Shown in pieces: positions 32,106-41,195 of a DNA stretch of 63,242 nucleotides. Under the pieces are notes generated by a model. It was not told the DNA's origin and ran no database searches. It was given only the letters and a program-made list of their open reading frames with translations. The DNA comes from Treponema sp. (GTDB taxonomy: Bacteria > Spirochaetota > Spirochaetia > Treponematales > Treponemataceae), in NCBI GenBank assembly GCA_017534445.1, contig JAFXWC010000025.1, forward strand, positions 1 to 63,242, read 5' to 3'. How positions within the stretch are numbered: position 1 is the first letter of the stretch; each line of letters opens with the position of its first letter. Both the position numbers and the translations under genes were made by a program.

Positions 32106-32265
32106 TTTTAAATTTCCTTCAAAAACTTGTGATTTGTGCATTATACAGGACATTGCCCATTCTTTCAACAACTCTTTTTAGCCATTGCAAAGAGAGCTTT
32201 TTCTGGTTATTATAAACAAAAAAATTTTAACGGATGCCTTTATTCTGGGGCGCATAGGGAAAAAA

Positions 32266-33183
32266 ATGAATTTAAGATTTCTAATAATATCTATTGCCAT
32301 TTCTTTGCTAGTTACAGCCATAGTCATTCACTCTACGCACGGAAGGATAAGCCGCGAGCGCTATTGGAAGATAGAAATCATTATGATTGGCGGTTTTGCG
32401 TCTTATTGTTTTTTTACCATATTTATAATGGCCTTCTATTATTGGATGCACGTTCTGCAAACTTTGCTTTTTGTAATAGGAATTATTGGCTCTTTTATTT
32501 TTATGTACAAGTACTGGCAGCTGCAGATTCTCCGCCTGCATGACCTGAACAAGTCCGGCTGGTATTGCTTGCTCGACTTTATTCCTTTCTATAACATTTA
32601 TGATTTTTTTGTAATGAACATAAAAAAGAGAAGCATCATGCTGAATGAATTTGACGAGACAATTGACTACTTTTCTTTTTTTGAAAAAAACAAATTGCTT
32701 CAAGACAAAAAGCTTATTACCAAAGACGGCGTGGATTTTTACGTCAACGGAATTAAATTTGAATACAAAAACTTTAATGGCCATGTCCAGTATGAAGTTT
32801 CCAAGATGAGCCTTGAAAATGACAAGGCTCTGGAAGAATACTGCATGAAAAATTTGCAGCAAACAGAAAACGCCCCCGGTTATGCAGGAGAATACAGGAT
32901 TTCTTTTCTTGATGAAGGAAATTTATTTGAAAAGCTAAAAAACGATTTGCACGGAATAGTTATAGATGACGGCTTTATTACGATAAACGAAGTTCCGTTT
33001 TTTGTTAGGGAAAATTATTTGCAGTACGAAATTGTTTATAAAACAAAAGATTCTTCCAGAATAAAAAATTTTTCCCAAGTAGAAGAATTGCAGGATTACA
33101 GCTGCCAGTCTTTAACAAAGGCCCAACTGCTTGACTTAATCAACGCACCCCGCAGCAAGCTACGGGGTATGAGTTCCTCATAA
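32266..33183 (+). CDS. DUF805-like membrane protein with a repeat-encoded tail
   Basis: 305 residues from the ATG at 32266, preceded by AGGGA. Two or three membrane helices lie near 5-22, 41-62 and 66-84. ILRLHDLNKSGWYCLLDFIPFYNIYDFF at about 88-115 is the DUF805 signature (RxHDxxxSGWW). A soluble region of about 180 residues follows, with two related halves (KDGVDFYVNGIKFEYKNFNGHVQYEV and DDGFITINEVPFFVRENYLQYEIV). The final residues APRSKLRGMSSS are encoded by a palindromic repeat (33147-33168), so the original stop was probably overwritten. Confidence 0.75.
   Translation: MNLRFLIISIAISLLVTAIVIHSTHGRISRERYWKIEIIMIGGFASYCFFTIFIMAFYYWMHVLQTLLFVIGIIGSFIFMYKYWQLQILRLHDLNKSGWYCLLDFIPFYNIYDFFVMNIKKRSIMLNEFDETIDYFSFFEKNKLLQDKKLITKDGVDFYVNGIKFEYKNFNGHVQYEVSKMSLENDKALEEYCMKNLQQTENAPGYAGEYRISFLDEGNLFEKLKNDLHGIVIDDGFITINEVPFFVRENYLQYEIVYKTKDSSRIKNFSQVEELQDYSCQSLTKAQLLDLINAPRSKLRGMSSS
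33147..33168. repeat. Palindromic repeat overlapping the 3' end of the DUF805-like gene
   Basis: ACCCCGCAGCAAGCTACGGGGT is a common dispersed palindrome type. It is read in frame as PRSKLRG near the end of the protein. Confidence 0.7.
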
Positions 33184-33259
33184 AACGAATCCCCCTGTAT
33201 CAAAACATTCTTACGCGAACCAACGAGGTGTGCGTTGTTCTTAAAAGGTATTGCAGTCA

Positions 33260-33305
33260 GGGTTGAATACCCTTATTCCGCCCCAAGGGGCGGGGTATTC
33301 AACCC
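33260..33305. repeat. Long hairpin in the gap between DUF805-like and usp genes
   Basis: GGGTTGAATACCC at 33260-33272 pairs with GGGTATTCAACCC at 33293-33305; inside it CCGCCCCAAGGGGCGG (33279-33294) forms a competing hairpin. Lies in the 327-base gap 33184-33510 with element copy 8 and between convergent genes. Confidence 0.6.
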
Positions 33306-33355
33306 TTCCGCGCGAATAAAACAAGGCGCGTAAGGAAAAAGTTTGCAAAAGAAAG

Positions 33356-33505
33356 CCTACCCCCGATTGGAAGGGTGGCGCAGCCAGACCGCCGCAAGGC
33401 GGGCCGGAGCGACAGCGTAGCCCTGGAAAGCGGGTAATAATAAGAGCTTTCGGTTTTGAAAAAAAATGCATCCGGTTCAATAAGAGGCAGGTCCAAAAAA
33501 GAAAA
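33356..33505 (+). repeat. Dispersed intergenic element, copy 8
   Basis: Left edge CCTACCCCCGATTGGAAGGG at 33356, a CCGCCGCAAGGCGGGC hairpin, GTAGCCCTGGAAAGCGGGT ending 33435, right edge GCAGGTCCAAAAAAG near 33490-33500. It ends about 10 bases before the usp stop codon, as copies 3 and 12 do for their genes. Confidence 0.7.
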
Positions 33506-33510
33506 AAAAC

Positions 33511-34008
33511 TTATGCTATCTTAAAGAGCTGCTCTATGTATTTTTGGCGAACAACGAGTACGGAGCAATGGGCGCTGCCGATGATTTCGCTTTGCTGCTC
33601 GCCTGCAAGTTTTCTGTCCAATGATGAATATGAGTTTGAAAGGTCTTTTCCACCAAGGAGAATGAGGTCTGCCTTGTAGTCGTCTGCGGCACGGATAATT
33701 TCTGACCAGATTTCGCCCTTGAGAAGTTCCGTTTCTATTTTGACGGCTTTTGTTTTTGCAAGGTCAGAGGCATAGTCAAGGTAGCTGTCTCCGTTTTGCT
33801 GCAGGCGGCCTCCCAAGTCGTCTCCTTCTTCTGGAACAATGTATTTTGTAAGGGAAAGCCTTTTGATTGTGGCGGTGTCTACGACATAGACAACCTTTAC
33901 GTGGCACTTGTAAATTTTTGCCATAAGGATTGCATACATTACTGCATGCAAAGAGGATTTTGTTCCGTTGTAGCCTACAAGAATTCTTTGGAATAAAGGT
34001 TTTATCAT
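33511..34008 (-). CDS. Universal stress protein (UspA-like)
   Basis: 165 residues. N-terminal FQRILVGYNGTKSSLHAVMYAILMAKIYKCHVKVVYVVD and C-terminal ADLILLGGKDLSNSYSSLDRKLAGEQQSEIIGSAHCSVLVVR are the two halves of the Usp fold; the G-2x-G-9x-G(S/T) ATP loop is recognisable but altered (GGKDL...GEQQSEIIGSAHCSVLVV). It is the last gene of the V-ATPase operon, one base after subunit D, so may tune or protect the ATPase or simply share its expression. Confidence 0.88.
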   Translation of the reverse strand: MIKPLFQRILVGYNGTKSSLHAVMYAILMAKIYKCHVKVVYVVDTATIKRLSLTKYIVPEEGDDLGGRLQQNGDSYLDYASDLAKTKAVKIETELLKGEIWSEIIRAADDYKADLILLGGKDLSNSYSSLDRKLAGEQQSEIIGSAHCSVLVVRQKYIEQLFKIA

Positions 34009-34009
34009 T

Positions 34010-34630
34010 CTAACGCCCCTGCCTACCTTTTAATGCCTTGAGTACGAACACGTTGTCGCGCTCGCGCTCTTCCAGAACGCTTTCTATATACTTAACAGTT
34101 TCTTTGCTTTGCGGTATTACCATCTTGTCGAGTGCGTTAACCCTGCGCTGGGTTTTCTTTACTTCCATTGCAAGCCTCCAGACGATTGTCCTTATGCTTG
34201 CCATTTGGGTAATGAGTGCAAGAAGTTCAAAGAAGTCTGCCATTACTTCGTCGTTGTCCGGTGTTGTTCCCATGAAGGAAGAAAAAAGTTCCCGCTTTGG
34301 AAGGGTTACGTCCAGCGATGTAAAATTCATTCCGCCAATGATTACAGGCTTTTTGGTTATCTCAAACTTGTAGTCTACCGCCATTGCAAGACGTTCCGTG
34401 CGCTCACCGCCCATTGCAAGAAGCATCCTTTTTAGTGCAGGATAGGCCTTTGCAATGCACTTGTCCATGTCGCGCTCCAAAAGCTTTACGCGTTCAACAA
34501 GGTGCATAAGCTCCATTACAAGGATTTCCCTTTTTTGCTCCAGCAGGTCGTAGCCTTCTGTGCTTACGGCAAGCTGTTCCTTTAGAGAAAGAAGATTGGA
34601 CTTTGTGGGCGCAATGTTAAGTTTTGCCAT
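34010..34630 (-). CDS. atpD: V/A-type ATPase subunit D (central rotor)
   Basis: 206 residues, the standard length. Subunit D forms the central axle, turning inside the A3B3 head. It starts with IAPTKSNLLSLKEQLAVSTEGYDLLEQKREILVMELMHLV, the conserved N-terminal helix, and ends in the matching coiled helix VKKTQRRVNALDKMVIPQSKETVKYIESVLEERERDNVFVLKALK. Sits 11 bases after subunit B and directly before usp. Confidence 0.96.
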   Translation of the reverse strand: MAKLNIAPTKSNLLSLKEQLAVSTEGYDLLEQKREILVMELMHLVERVKLLERDMDKCIAKAYPALKRMLLAMGGERTERLAMAVDYKFEITKKPVIIGGMNFTSLDVTLPKRELFSSFMGTTPDNDEVMADFFELLALITQMASIRTIVWRLAMEVKKTQRRVNALDKMVIPQSKETVKYIESVLEERERDNVFVLKALKGRQGR

Positions 34631-34641
34631 TAAGCGTTTCC

Positions 34642-36048
34642 TTAATCAGACGAACCTTCGTCGCTGTGTTCGTCAGTTGACGGAAGGTATTTTTCTATGA
34701 ACTCGTCCTTTATGCGGTAGAGTTCCTCGCGCGGAAGAATGCTAAGTATTTTCCAGCCCAAGTCCAAGGTCTGGTCTATTGAGCGGTCTTCGTATTCACC
34801 CTGGGTAAAGAATTTTTCTTCCATCTCGTTGCCAAATTTTAGGTAGAGCTTGTCCAGCGGAGAAAGCTCTTCTTCTCCGATGATGGCGGCAAGGTTCCTT
34901 ATGCTCTTTACCTTTGAGTATGATGCAAAGAGCTGGCTTGAAACGTTTGCGTGGTCTTCGCGGGTCATTCCCTTTCCGATACCGTCTTTCATAAGGCGGC
35001 TAAGGCTTGGAAGTCCTGCTACCGGCGGATAGAGTCCCTTCTGGCTCATCTCGCGGTCAAGAACAATCTGGCCTTCCGTGATGTAACCGGTAAGGTCTGG
35101 GATTGGATGGCTTATGTCGTCGTTTGGCATGGTAAGGATTGGAATCTGGGTGATTGAACCTGTACTTCCCTGTATCTTTCCTGCACGCTCGTAAAGTTCT
35201 GCAAGGTCTGAATAAAGATATCCCGGGTACCCCTTGCGGCCTGGAACTTCTCCACGCGTTGTTGAAATTTCGCGCAGGGCTTCGCAGTAGTTTGTCATAT
35301 CAGTCATTACAACAAGAACGTGCATGTTGCATTCAAAGGCAAGGTATTCCGCTGCGGTAAGGGCGCACCTTGGCGTGATGATTCTTTCTATAGATGGTGC
35401 ATCTGCAAGCGACTGGAACATTACAACCCGGCTTAGAACGCCAGAGTCTTCGAATGTGTTCTTAAAGAACTGGGCAACATCGTACTTAATACCCATGCCT
35501 GCAAAGACCATTACGAAGTCTTCGTCTGAGTTGAGGATTTTTGCCTGGCGGATTATTTGGGCGGCAAGGCGGTTGTGTGGCAAACCGTTTCCTGAGAATA
35601 TAGGAAGCTTCTGTCCGCGGATGAGGGTGTTCATTCCGTCTATGGAAGAAATGCCTGTCTGAATAAAGTCCCTAGGGTAAACGCGGGCATAGGGGTTAAT
35701 TGGGTTTCCGTTTACGTTTATCTTTATGCTTGATATTACAGGCGGATAACCGTCTATTGGCTCACCAAGTCCGTTAAAGATGCGGCCCAAAAGCCCCTTT
35801 CCTACGCGGAGTTCCATTGGCTTGTCAAGGAATTCAACGGACGTGTCTTCCAGGTCAAGGCCTGTAGTGCTGCCGAATACCTGTACTACTGCGGTGTCTT
35901 CGTTCAAGTCTATAATGCGGCCAGTCTTTTTTTCGCCGGTCTTGTCGCGGACATACACAACCTCGTCATAAAATGAATTGGGGGTGCGCTTTACTACGAT
36001 AATAGGTCCGTCTACTTTTTCAAGCCCCTTGTATTCTATTCCTTTCAT
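34642..36048 (-). CDS. atpB: V/A-type ATPase subunit B (non-catalytic head)
   Basis: 468 residues, normal. Together with A it forms the hexameric head. Present are [56 protein letters not shown] (the degenerate P-loop of the B subunit), [47 protein letters not shown] and the C-terminal [48 protein letters not shown]. The start overlaps the end of subunit A by 4 bases. Confidence 0.98.
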   Translation of the reverse strand: MKGIEYKGLEKVDGPIIVVKRTPNSFYDEVVYVRDKTGEKKTGRIIDLNEDTAVVQVFGSTTGLDLEDTSVEFLDKPMELRVGKGLLGRIFNGLGEPIDGYPPVISSIKINVNGNPINPYARVYPRDFIQTGISSIDGMNTLIRGQKLPIFSGNGLPHNRLAAQIIRQAKILNSDEDFVMVFAGMGIKYDVAQFFKNTFEDSGVLSRVVMFQSLADAPSIERIITPRCALTAAEYLAFECNMHVLVVMTDMTNYCEALREISTTRGEVPGRKGYPGYLYSDLAELYERAGKIQGSTGSITQIPILTMPNDDISHPIPDLTGYITEGQIVLDREMSQKGLYPPVAGLPSLSRLMKDGIGKGMTREDHANVSSQLFASYSKVKSIRNLAAIIGEEELSPLDKLYLKFGNEMEEKFFTQGEYEDRSIDQTLDLGWKILSILPREELYRIKDEFIEKYLPSTDEHSDEGSSD

Positions 36049-37811
36049 ACTGCTGCATCCTTGCGGTAGACCCGCTCAAGTTCGCCCATCTGCTGCTCAA
36101 GGTGGTTTTGAATTGCCGTAAGCTCTTCCATGTTGTCATTGGGAACAACAGACTTTGCACGGATAATCTCGTTCCTTACGTCCAGTTCCATTATCTTTGT
36201 AAGCGGGCAACCCTGCTTGATTACGGCAAGAGCCTTTTCGTAAAAATCCATTACAAGAAGAAGGATTAAAATCTGCTTCTGGGGAACGGAATACTGGTCA
36301 ATGTCGTCAAAGGCATTCTGCTGGAGGAAGCCGTTCTTTATCATTTCTGCAACGGTAAGAACAAGGCGGTCACTGTCGGGAAGCGCATCGGGTCCAATAA
36401 GGCGGACTATCTGCTGCAGCCTCTGTTCCCTCTTTAGAAGGTCGAGTGCCTTTATGCGGATGGAAGCCCAGCGGGGGTCAAATTTGTCCCACCAGGTTTT
36501 TACTTCGTCTGCGTATTCAGAATAGCTGTCTATCCAACCGATTGCAGGATAGTGGCGTGCGTTTGCAAGCTCGCGGTCAAGTGCCCAGAAGCAGCGGATA
36601 AAGCGCTTTGTGTGCTGGGTTACAGGCTCTGAGAAGTCTCCACCTGGCGGTGAAACAGCACCGATTACGCTTACCGAGCCTTCCTGTCCGTTGAGTGTGT
36701 TTACGCGGCCTGCCCTTTCGTAGAATTCTGCAAGACGTGTCGGAAGGTATGCGGGGAATCCTTCTTCTGCTGGCATTTCTTCCATACGGCCTGAAAGTTC
36801 GCGCAAGGCTTCTGCCCATCGTGAAGTTGAGTCTGCCATGATTGCAACGTGCATACCCATGTCGCGGTAGTATTCAGCGAGTGTGATTCCTGCATAAAGG
36901 GAAACTTCGCGGGCTGCAACCGGCATGTTGGAAGTGTTTGCAATAAGGATTGTCCTTTCCATGAGGGAGCGGTTGTTGCGCGGGTCTATAAGCTGGGGGA
37001 ATTCGGTAAGAACGTCCGTCATCTCGTTGCCGCGCTCTCCGCATCCAATGTATACGATTAAGTCTGCATCGCACCACTTTGCAATGGCATGCTGGGTCAT
37101 GGTCTTTCCCGTACCAAAGCCTCCAGGGATTGCAGCGGTTCCGCCTTTGCTTAGCGGGAAAAATACGTCTATGACGCGCTGACCGGTAATAAGCGGCTGT
37201 GAAACTTCAAGCTTCTGCATAAAGGGACGTGCCTTTCTAACTGGCCAATACTGGGAAAGCTTTATTTCTTCATCCAAATCCGTAAGGCCTATAACCTCGT
37301 CTACGGTGTAGCTTCCCTTGCCCTTGAACTGCTTTAGTACTTTTCCCTTTGTTGCGGGGGGAACCATTATTATGTGCTTTATGGAACCTGTTTCCTGAAC
37401 AAAGCCCAATGCCATGCCAGGTTTTATTGCATCGCCTTCTTTTACGGAGGGTTCAAATTCCCACTTCTTTTCCGCATCAAGGCTTTCTGTTCTCTGACCA
37501 GGAAGAAGGAATGCACCGCCCTTTTCGAACATCTGCTTTAGAGGCCTCTGGATTCCGTCGTAGATTGTGCCTACAAGACCCGGGCCCAGCTTTAGGGAAA
37601 GAGGACGGCCATTGCTAACTACTGGCTCACCAACCTGCATACCGCCGTCGTCTTCATAAACTTCTATGGTTGCCTTTCCGGCATCCTGCCTTATTATTTC
37701 TCCGATTAACTTTGCGTTGCCAACGTCTACAACATCGTAAAGGCCGCATTTGTCCAAGCCTTCTGCATAAACAATAGGGCCGCTTATGCGCGTAATTTTT
37801 CCTGTAATCAT
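36045..37811 (-). CDS. atpA: V/A-type ATPase subunit A (catalytic head)
   Basis: 588 residues, with the long non-homologous insert region typical of V/A-type A subunits. Catalytic Walker A is [11 protein letters not shown] around residue 227. Other blocks: [83 protein letters not shown] and [21 protein letters not shown]. It couples ATP hydrolysis or synthesis to ion flow. It overlaps subunit E (upstream) and B (downstream) by 4 bases each. Confidence 0.98.
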   Translation of the reverse strand: MITGKITRISGPIVYAEGLDKCGLYDVVDVGNAKLIGEIIRQDAGKATIEVYEDDGGMQVGEPVVSNGRPLSLKLGPGLVGTIYDGIQRPLKQMFEKGGAFLLPGQRTESLDAEKKWEFEPSVKEGDAIKPGMALGFVQETGSIKHIIMVPPATKGKVLKQFKGKGSYTVDEVIGLTDLDEEIKLSQYWPVRKARPFMQKLEVSQPLITGQRVIDVFFPLSKGGTAAIPGGFGTGKTMTQHAIAKWCDADLIVYIGCGERGNEMTDVLTEFPQLIDPRNNRSLMERTILIANTSNMPVAAREVSLYAGITLAEYYRDMGMHVAIMADSTSRWAEALRELSGRMEEMPAEEGFPAYLPTRLAEFYERAGRVNTLNGQEGSVSVIGAVSPPGGDFSEPVTQHTKRFIRCFWALDRELANARHYPAIGWIDSYSEYADEVKTWWDKFDPRWASIRIKALDLLKREQRLQQIVRLIGPDALPDSDRLVLTVAEMIKNGFLQQNAFDDIDQYSVPQKQILILLLVMDFYEKALAVIKQGCPLTKIMELDVRNEIIRAKSVVPNDNMEELTAIQNHLEQQMGELERVYRKDAAV

Positions 37812-38446
37812 TCGGGAAGCCTCCCAGCAAACAGAGCAGAAGAAAGCTCATAGGATTTAGAATCCAACACTTCTTTTAGTTTTTCATCAAGAGTAAGACG
37901 GCACACAGTCTTTCCGTCTTCGGAAACAAGGACAAGCCCTTCGCGGAATTCAAAGCCCTCAACAGCCTCGTCTGCAACCATGATTTCTTTTCCGGTCTTG
38001 CAGGAAAGCAGGGAAGATCCAAATTGGCTTTTGAGCATCTTTTCCGCATCAGCCTTATTAAAACCAATTACAAAGGCGTTAACGTTCTTGCCCTTAAGCT
38101 CGTCCTTTGAGCGTTCAACAAGTTTTTTTACAATGTCCAAGCGTTTAGCAGGCCCCAAATCCTTAAAATATGAATTGAATGCCCCTATGACTTCATTATT
38201 GACGAAGGAGACAAAATAGCGCTGTTTTTCCAGCGGAAGGGAGGCATTGATATTTTTTTCATAAAAGCCAATCCTTGCCTCGCTGGATTTTTTTGCTTCA
38301 TCCCCGGCAGCTAAAACACGGGAACTCACACCTGCTTCCAGAGTCTGAGCCGTTTGCCTTGCATCTTCAAGAATCCTATCAGCCTTTTTCTTAACGTCGG
38401 CCTTGATTTCCTGATCGAGAATATCTGTTGAACGTAATTCTTCCAT
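37808..38446 (-). CDS. atpE: V/A-type ATPase subunit E (peripheral stalk)
   Basis: 212 residues. N-terminal charged coiled-coil ([49 protein letters not shown]), C-terminal globular domain ([74 protein letters not shown]) as in subunit E. With the small G/H-type subunit it makes the stator stalk. Position between F and A fits spirochaete V-ATPase operons. Divergent at sequence level, so the name rests on architecture and operon place. Confidence 0.88.
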   Translation of the reverse strand: MEELRSTDILDQEIKADVKKKADRILEDARQTAQTLEAGVSSRVLAAGDEAKKSSEARIGFYEKNINASLPLEKQRYFVSFVNNEVIGAFNSYFKDLGPAKRLDIVKKLVERSKDELKGKNVNAFVIGFNKADAEKMLKSQFGSSLLSCKTGKEIMVADEAVEGFEFREGLVLVSEDGKTVCRLTLDEKLKEVLDSKSYELSSALFAGRLPE

Positions 38447-38455
38447 TATAGCTTC

Positions 38456-38800
38456 CTAAACCTGAATTCCAATCGCCTCGCGGATTGAATCCGTAAGAGT
38501 CTTGCGCCCCTTTATGTGACCGTTAAGCCCCGGAATCTCTACAATCAAAGGAGAGCTTCCCTTCATCTGCCATTCGGTAACTTCGTCAGACAGCATGTCG
38601 GAAACATCTTCCGTTAGAATGAGAATCTTGGGTCTGTCTTGAGCCGCCATTGTGGCTATCTGCTGACTGCCGGTTGTTTTTCCGGTGACCTTGCAGAAAG
38701 CCTCCAACGCTTCGTTGCGGTTTGAGACATAAGCCCCCTGCACGCCTGCCAGCTTAAAGCCAAGGACAAGTTCGCGCTCTCCTATTACAAAATAGTCCAC
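38456..38800 (-). CDS. atpF: V/A-type ATPase subunit F (rotor shaft)
   Basis: 114 residues. Short alpha/beta protein: MDYFVIGERELVLGFKLAGVQGAYVSNRNEALEAF, PKILILTEDVSDMLSDEVTEWQMKGSSPLIVEIPG and the C-terminal helix SIREAIGIQV. It matches the Rossmann-like F subunit that binds D in the rotor and can regulate hydrolysis. Lies between K and E, 9 bases before E and 13 bases after K. Confidence 0.92.
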   Translation of the reverse strand: MDYFVIGERELVLGFKLAGVQGAYVSNRNEALEAFCKVTGKTTGSQQIATMAAQDRPKILILTEDVSDMLSDEVTEWQMKGSSPLIVEIPGLNGHIKGRKTLTDSIREAIGIQV

Positions 38801-38813
38801 GCCATTTGCTCTC

Positions 38814-39113
38814 TTACATGATTATGATGAACAAGGCAACAAGGAAGCCCCAAAGGCAGATACCTTCTGCAAGACCAACGAATGGAAGGGCCTTTCCGGA
38901 AAGTTCTGCGTTCTCGCTCATTGCGCCCATAGCAGCGGCACCAATCTTACCTACGGCAATACCACCACCAATACAGGCAACACCTACGGCAATTGCGGCT
39001 GCCAAATACTTAACGGCATCTCCACCAGCGGCAGGAGCTGCGCCCTGTGCAAATACGCTTACGGCACCAGCTGTGAGCATCATAAAAAGTGTTGCAAAAA
39101 ATTTCTTATTCAT
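38814..39113 (-). CDS. atpK: V/A-type ATPase subunit K (membrane ion ring)
   Basis: 99 residues from the ATG at 39113, with GAGGT 6-10 bases before; an in-frame ATG at 39179 overlaps the gap. N-terminal MNKKFFATLFMMLTAGAVSVFAQ resembles a signal peptide and may be cleaved. Two membrane helices follow: about 36-61 (YLAAAIAVGVACIGGGIAVGKIGAAA) and 72-99 with the ion-binding Glu in GLAEGICLWGFLVALFI. One hairpin per subunit, not the duplicated four-helix form of some V-ATPases. The ring turns as ions (proton or sodium, not decidable here) pass. Confidence 0.93.
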   Translation of the reverse strand: MNKKFFATLFMMLTAGAVSVFAQGAAPAAGGDAVKYLAAAIAVGVACIGGGIAVGKIGAAAMGAMSENAELSGKALPFVGLAEGICLWGFLVALFIIIM

Positions 39114-39184
39114 AAAAATACCTCTATAAAAAAAATCTATTTTAACCTTAGACCTACGCCCAAGGATTTTAACAAACATACTGC

Positions 39185-41194
39185 CTAGAACTTAAGCACC
39201 GGCTTGTACTCAAAGCGGAAAGGCTTGAATTCGCGGCCAGTCTCCGTAAAGAACTTGCTAAAGAATTCATAGTACTGGAGACGCACAACCTGAATTGCTA
39301 CAATCATACCCTCAAGAACGACTACAATTGCATTGCCCAGTATAAGAACAAGTATTCCGCCAGGTCCTGCAAGTTCTGCCATCATGTTGATTAAGAAGCC
39401 AAGAACCGCATGTGCAAGGGCAAAGGCACCTACACGGACAAAGCTGACCGTATTGGAAATGTAGGAGGAGAAAACCTCTATCACTTCTACAAGGGCACCG
39501 ATTATTGCGCTAAAGAGGCCGTTCTCCAAAACAGGAGATTCCTTGGAAACAATGCGCTGCAAAGGCTCACAGAAGGCCGTAAGTGTAAGCGACGTTCCAA
39601 TTACAATCCAGTCGTAAACCGCAGGCACATGCTTTAAGAAAGCAATGCGGAGTGCAAAGGCAATGACGTACCAGAAGAATACTGCACCGCTAAGACCAGT
39701 CTTACCAAAGAGGGCGCGTCCGTAATTCTTAAGGGAGAACTGGTTGATTATGTTAATAAGAAGACCGCATGTGTTGATTACAAAGCCCACCGCAATGGTA
39801 AAGCCAAAGAACATGAACATGCGCGTAATGGATTCCTTGGAACCTGTAGGCATCATGGAAAGTATAGGACTTCTTGGCTCCCCAAAAAGACCGGTAACAT
39901 ATTTTGCGAAAGGTTCAAGAAGGGTTTCGTTGGCAAAGAATTCGCCGGTCAAAAGGCCCATTATTGTGCTGCTTACACCAATGCAGATGAATATGCGGGA
40001 GAATTTTTCCCAGCCCATAAGCTTCATCTTGCCCATGCACATAAGAATACCGACAAGAAGGAAAACAAGCCCCTGTCCTGCATCACCGAACATTATTCCG
40101 AACAAAAGCGTAAAGAAAATAGCAACAAAGGGCGTTGGGTCTACAGTGCCGTAAAGAGGCGCACCGTAGCTGAATATCATGCGCTCAAAGGCACTTACAA
40201 TCTTTCCGTGCTTAAGCTGAACAGGAACCTGCTCCTGACCGCTTGTAATAGAAGCAACTTCGCTCGGAAGGAATTCGCGGATGCCGGTTCTGCTTTCTGT
40301 AAGCTCATCAAGGCTCTTCATAACATTGTGGGAAAGATATGCGGGAATCCAGCCGGTAATGCGGTAAACGTATTCAGTTGACTCAAGGCGGTTCTGCGTC
40401 TCGCGGATCTGGGAAGCAAAGGAATAAAGCTGAAGGCAGCGTAGAAGGGCGTCCTTGTGGGTCTCAGAGAAATTCTTTCGTTCAACCTGAACTTCCGAAA
40501 GCACCTTGTCCGCCTGAAGCTGCTGCTCTTGCAACGACTCAAGCATGTCGTCTGGAATGCCCTTGAAATCTTTGGGAACTTCTATCTCTACAAAGCCATA
40601 GTTCTTTAGCTCCGTGTCCACCATAAAGCGGGCCTTTTTGCTGGATGCCACCATAACACGGCTCTTGTCCTCTCCAAGGGGAACAATCATGGCCCTTACC
40701 CCAAGTATGCTCTTTAGGGCAGGCAGGTTATCCGGGTCAATCTTTCCTATGCGCATAGTAAGGAAGGAAAGGTTCTCCAGCTCCGTATAAGAAACCTTAA
40801 GGTTGGAGAAAGCCTTTGCCTCTGCAAGGGTGTCTGCGGCACGCTTTGAATTCTCACCGGCCTGCACTTCCCTCTCGTGAATGCTTTCTGCCTTGTCTAT
40901 AAGATCAAGGGCATCCTTTTCATCCTGCTCAGACGGAATGGAAGGCGCAATCGTGTAATGCTCAAGCTCAGGAATTCCAAGCACGCTCCTTGCCTGCTCA
41001 AGCTTGTAGAAAATATCCGAATCAGGATTAAGCTCACTAGAAGAAGACGAAGGTGCCCCCGATCCAGAAGAAGGCTTTTCAAAATCCTGCTGGAACTGGA
41101 ATTCGCCAAGGTTTCCAAGATAAGAAAGAACTTTGCTAATATCTTCTCTATAAACAATCAGCTCCAAGAGCCTCATCGCTGTCGTTTTTGCCAT
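39185..41194 (-). CDS. atpI: V/A-type ATPase subunit I (membrane a-type stator)
   Basis: 669 residues from the ATG at 41194, which has GGAGGT before it and lies right after the upstream stop; an ATG at 41221 is less likely. The first half is the cytosolic two-stranded arm with coiled coils (LRCLQLYSFASQIRETQNRLE); the second half has about seven membrane helices beginning near PTPFVAIFFTLLFGIMFGDAGQGLVFLLVGI. EVIEVFSSYISNTVSFVRVGAFALAHAVLGFLI contains the essential arginine in the SFVRVGAFALAH segment. A run of serines (SSGSGAPSSSSSEL) near residue 55-70 lies in the arm. Confidence 0.97.
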   Translation of the reverse strand: MAKTTAMRLLELIVYREDISKVLSYLGNLGEFQFQQDFEKPSSGSGAPSSSSSELNPDSDIFYKLEQARSVLGIPELEHYTIAPSIPSEQDEKDALDLIDKAESIHEREVQAGENSKRAADTLAEAKAFSNLKVSYTELENLSFLTMRIGKIDPDNLPALKSILGVRAMIVPLGEDKSRVMVASSKKARFMVDTELKNYGFVEIEVPKDFKGIPDDMLESLQEQQLQADKVLSEVQVERKNFSETHKDALLRCLQLYSFASQIRETQNRLESTEYVYRITGWIPAYLSHNVMKSLDELTESRTGIREFLPSEVASITSGQEQVPVQLKHGKIVSAFERMIFSYGAPLYGTVDPTPFVAIFFTLLFGIMFGDAGQGLVFLLVGILMCMGKMKLMGWEKFSRIFICIGVSSTIMGLLTGEFFANETLLEPFAKYVTGLFGEPRSPILSMMPTGSKESITRMFMFFGFTIAVGFVINTCGLLINIINQFSLKNYGRALFGKTGLSGAVFFWYVIAFALRIAFLKHVPAVYDWIVIGTSLTLTAFCEPLQRIVSKESPVLENGLFSAIIGALVEVIEVFSSYISNTVSFVRVGAFALAHAVLGFLINMMAELAGPGGILVLILGNAIVVVLEGMIVAIQVVRLQYYEFFSKFFTETGREFKPFRFEYKPVLKF

Positions 41195-41195
41195 T

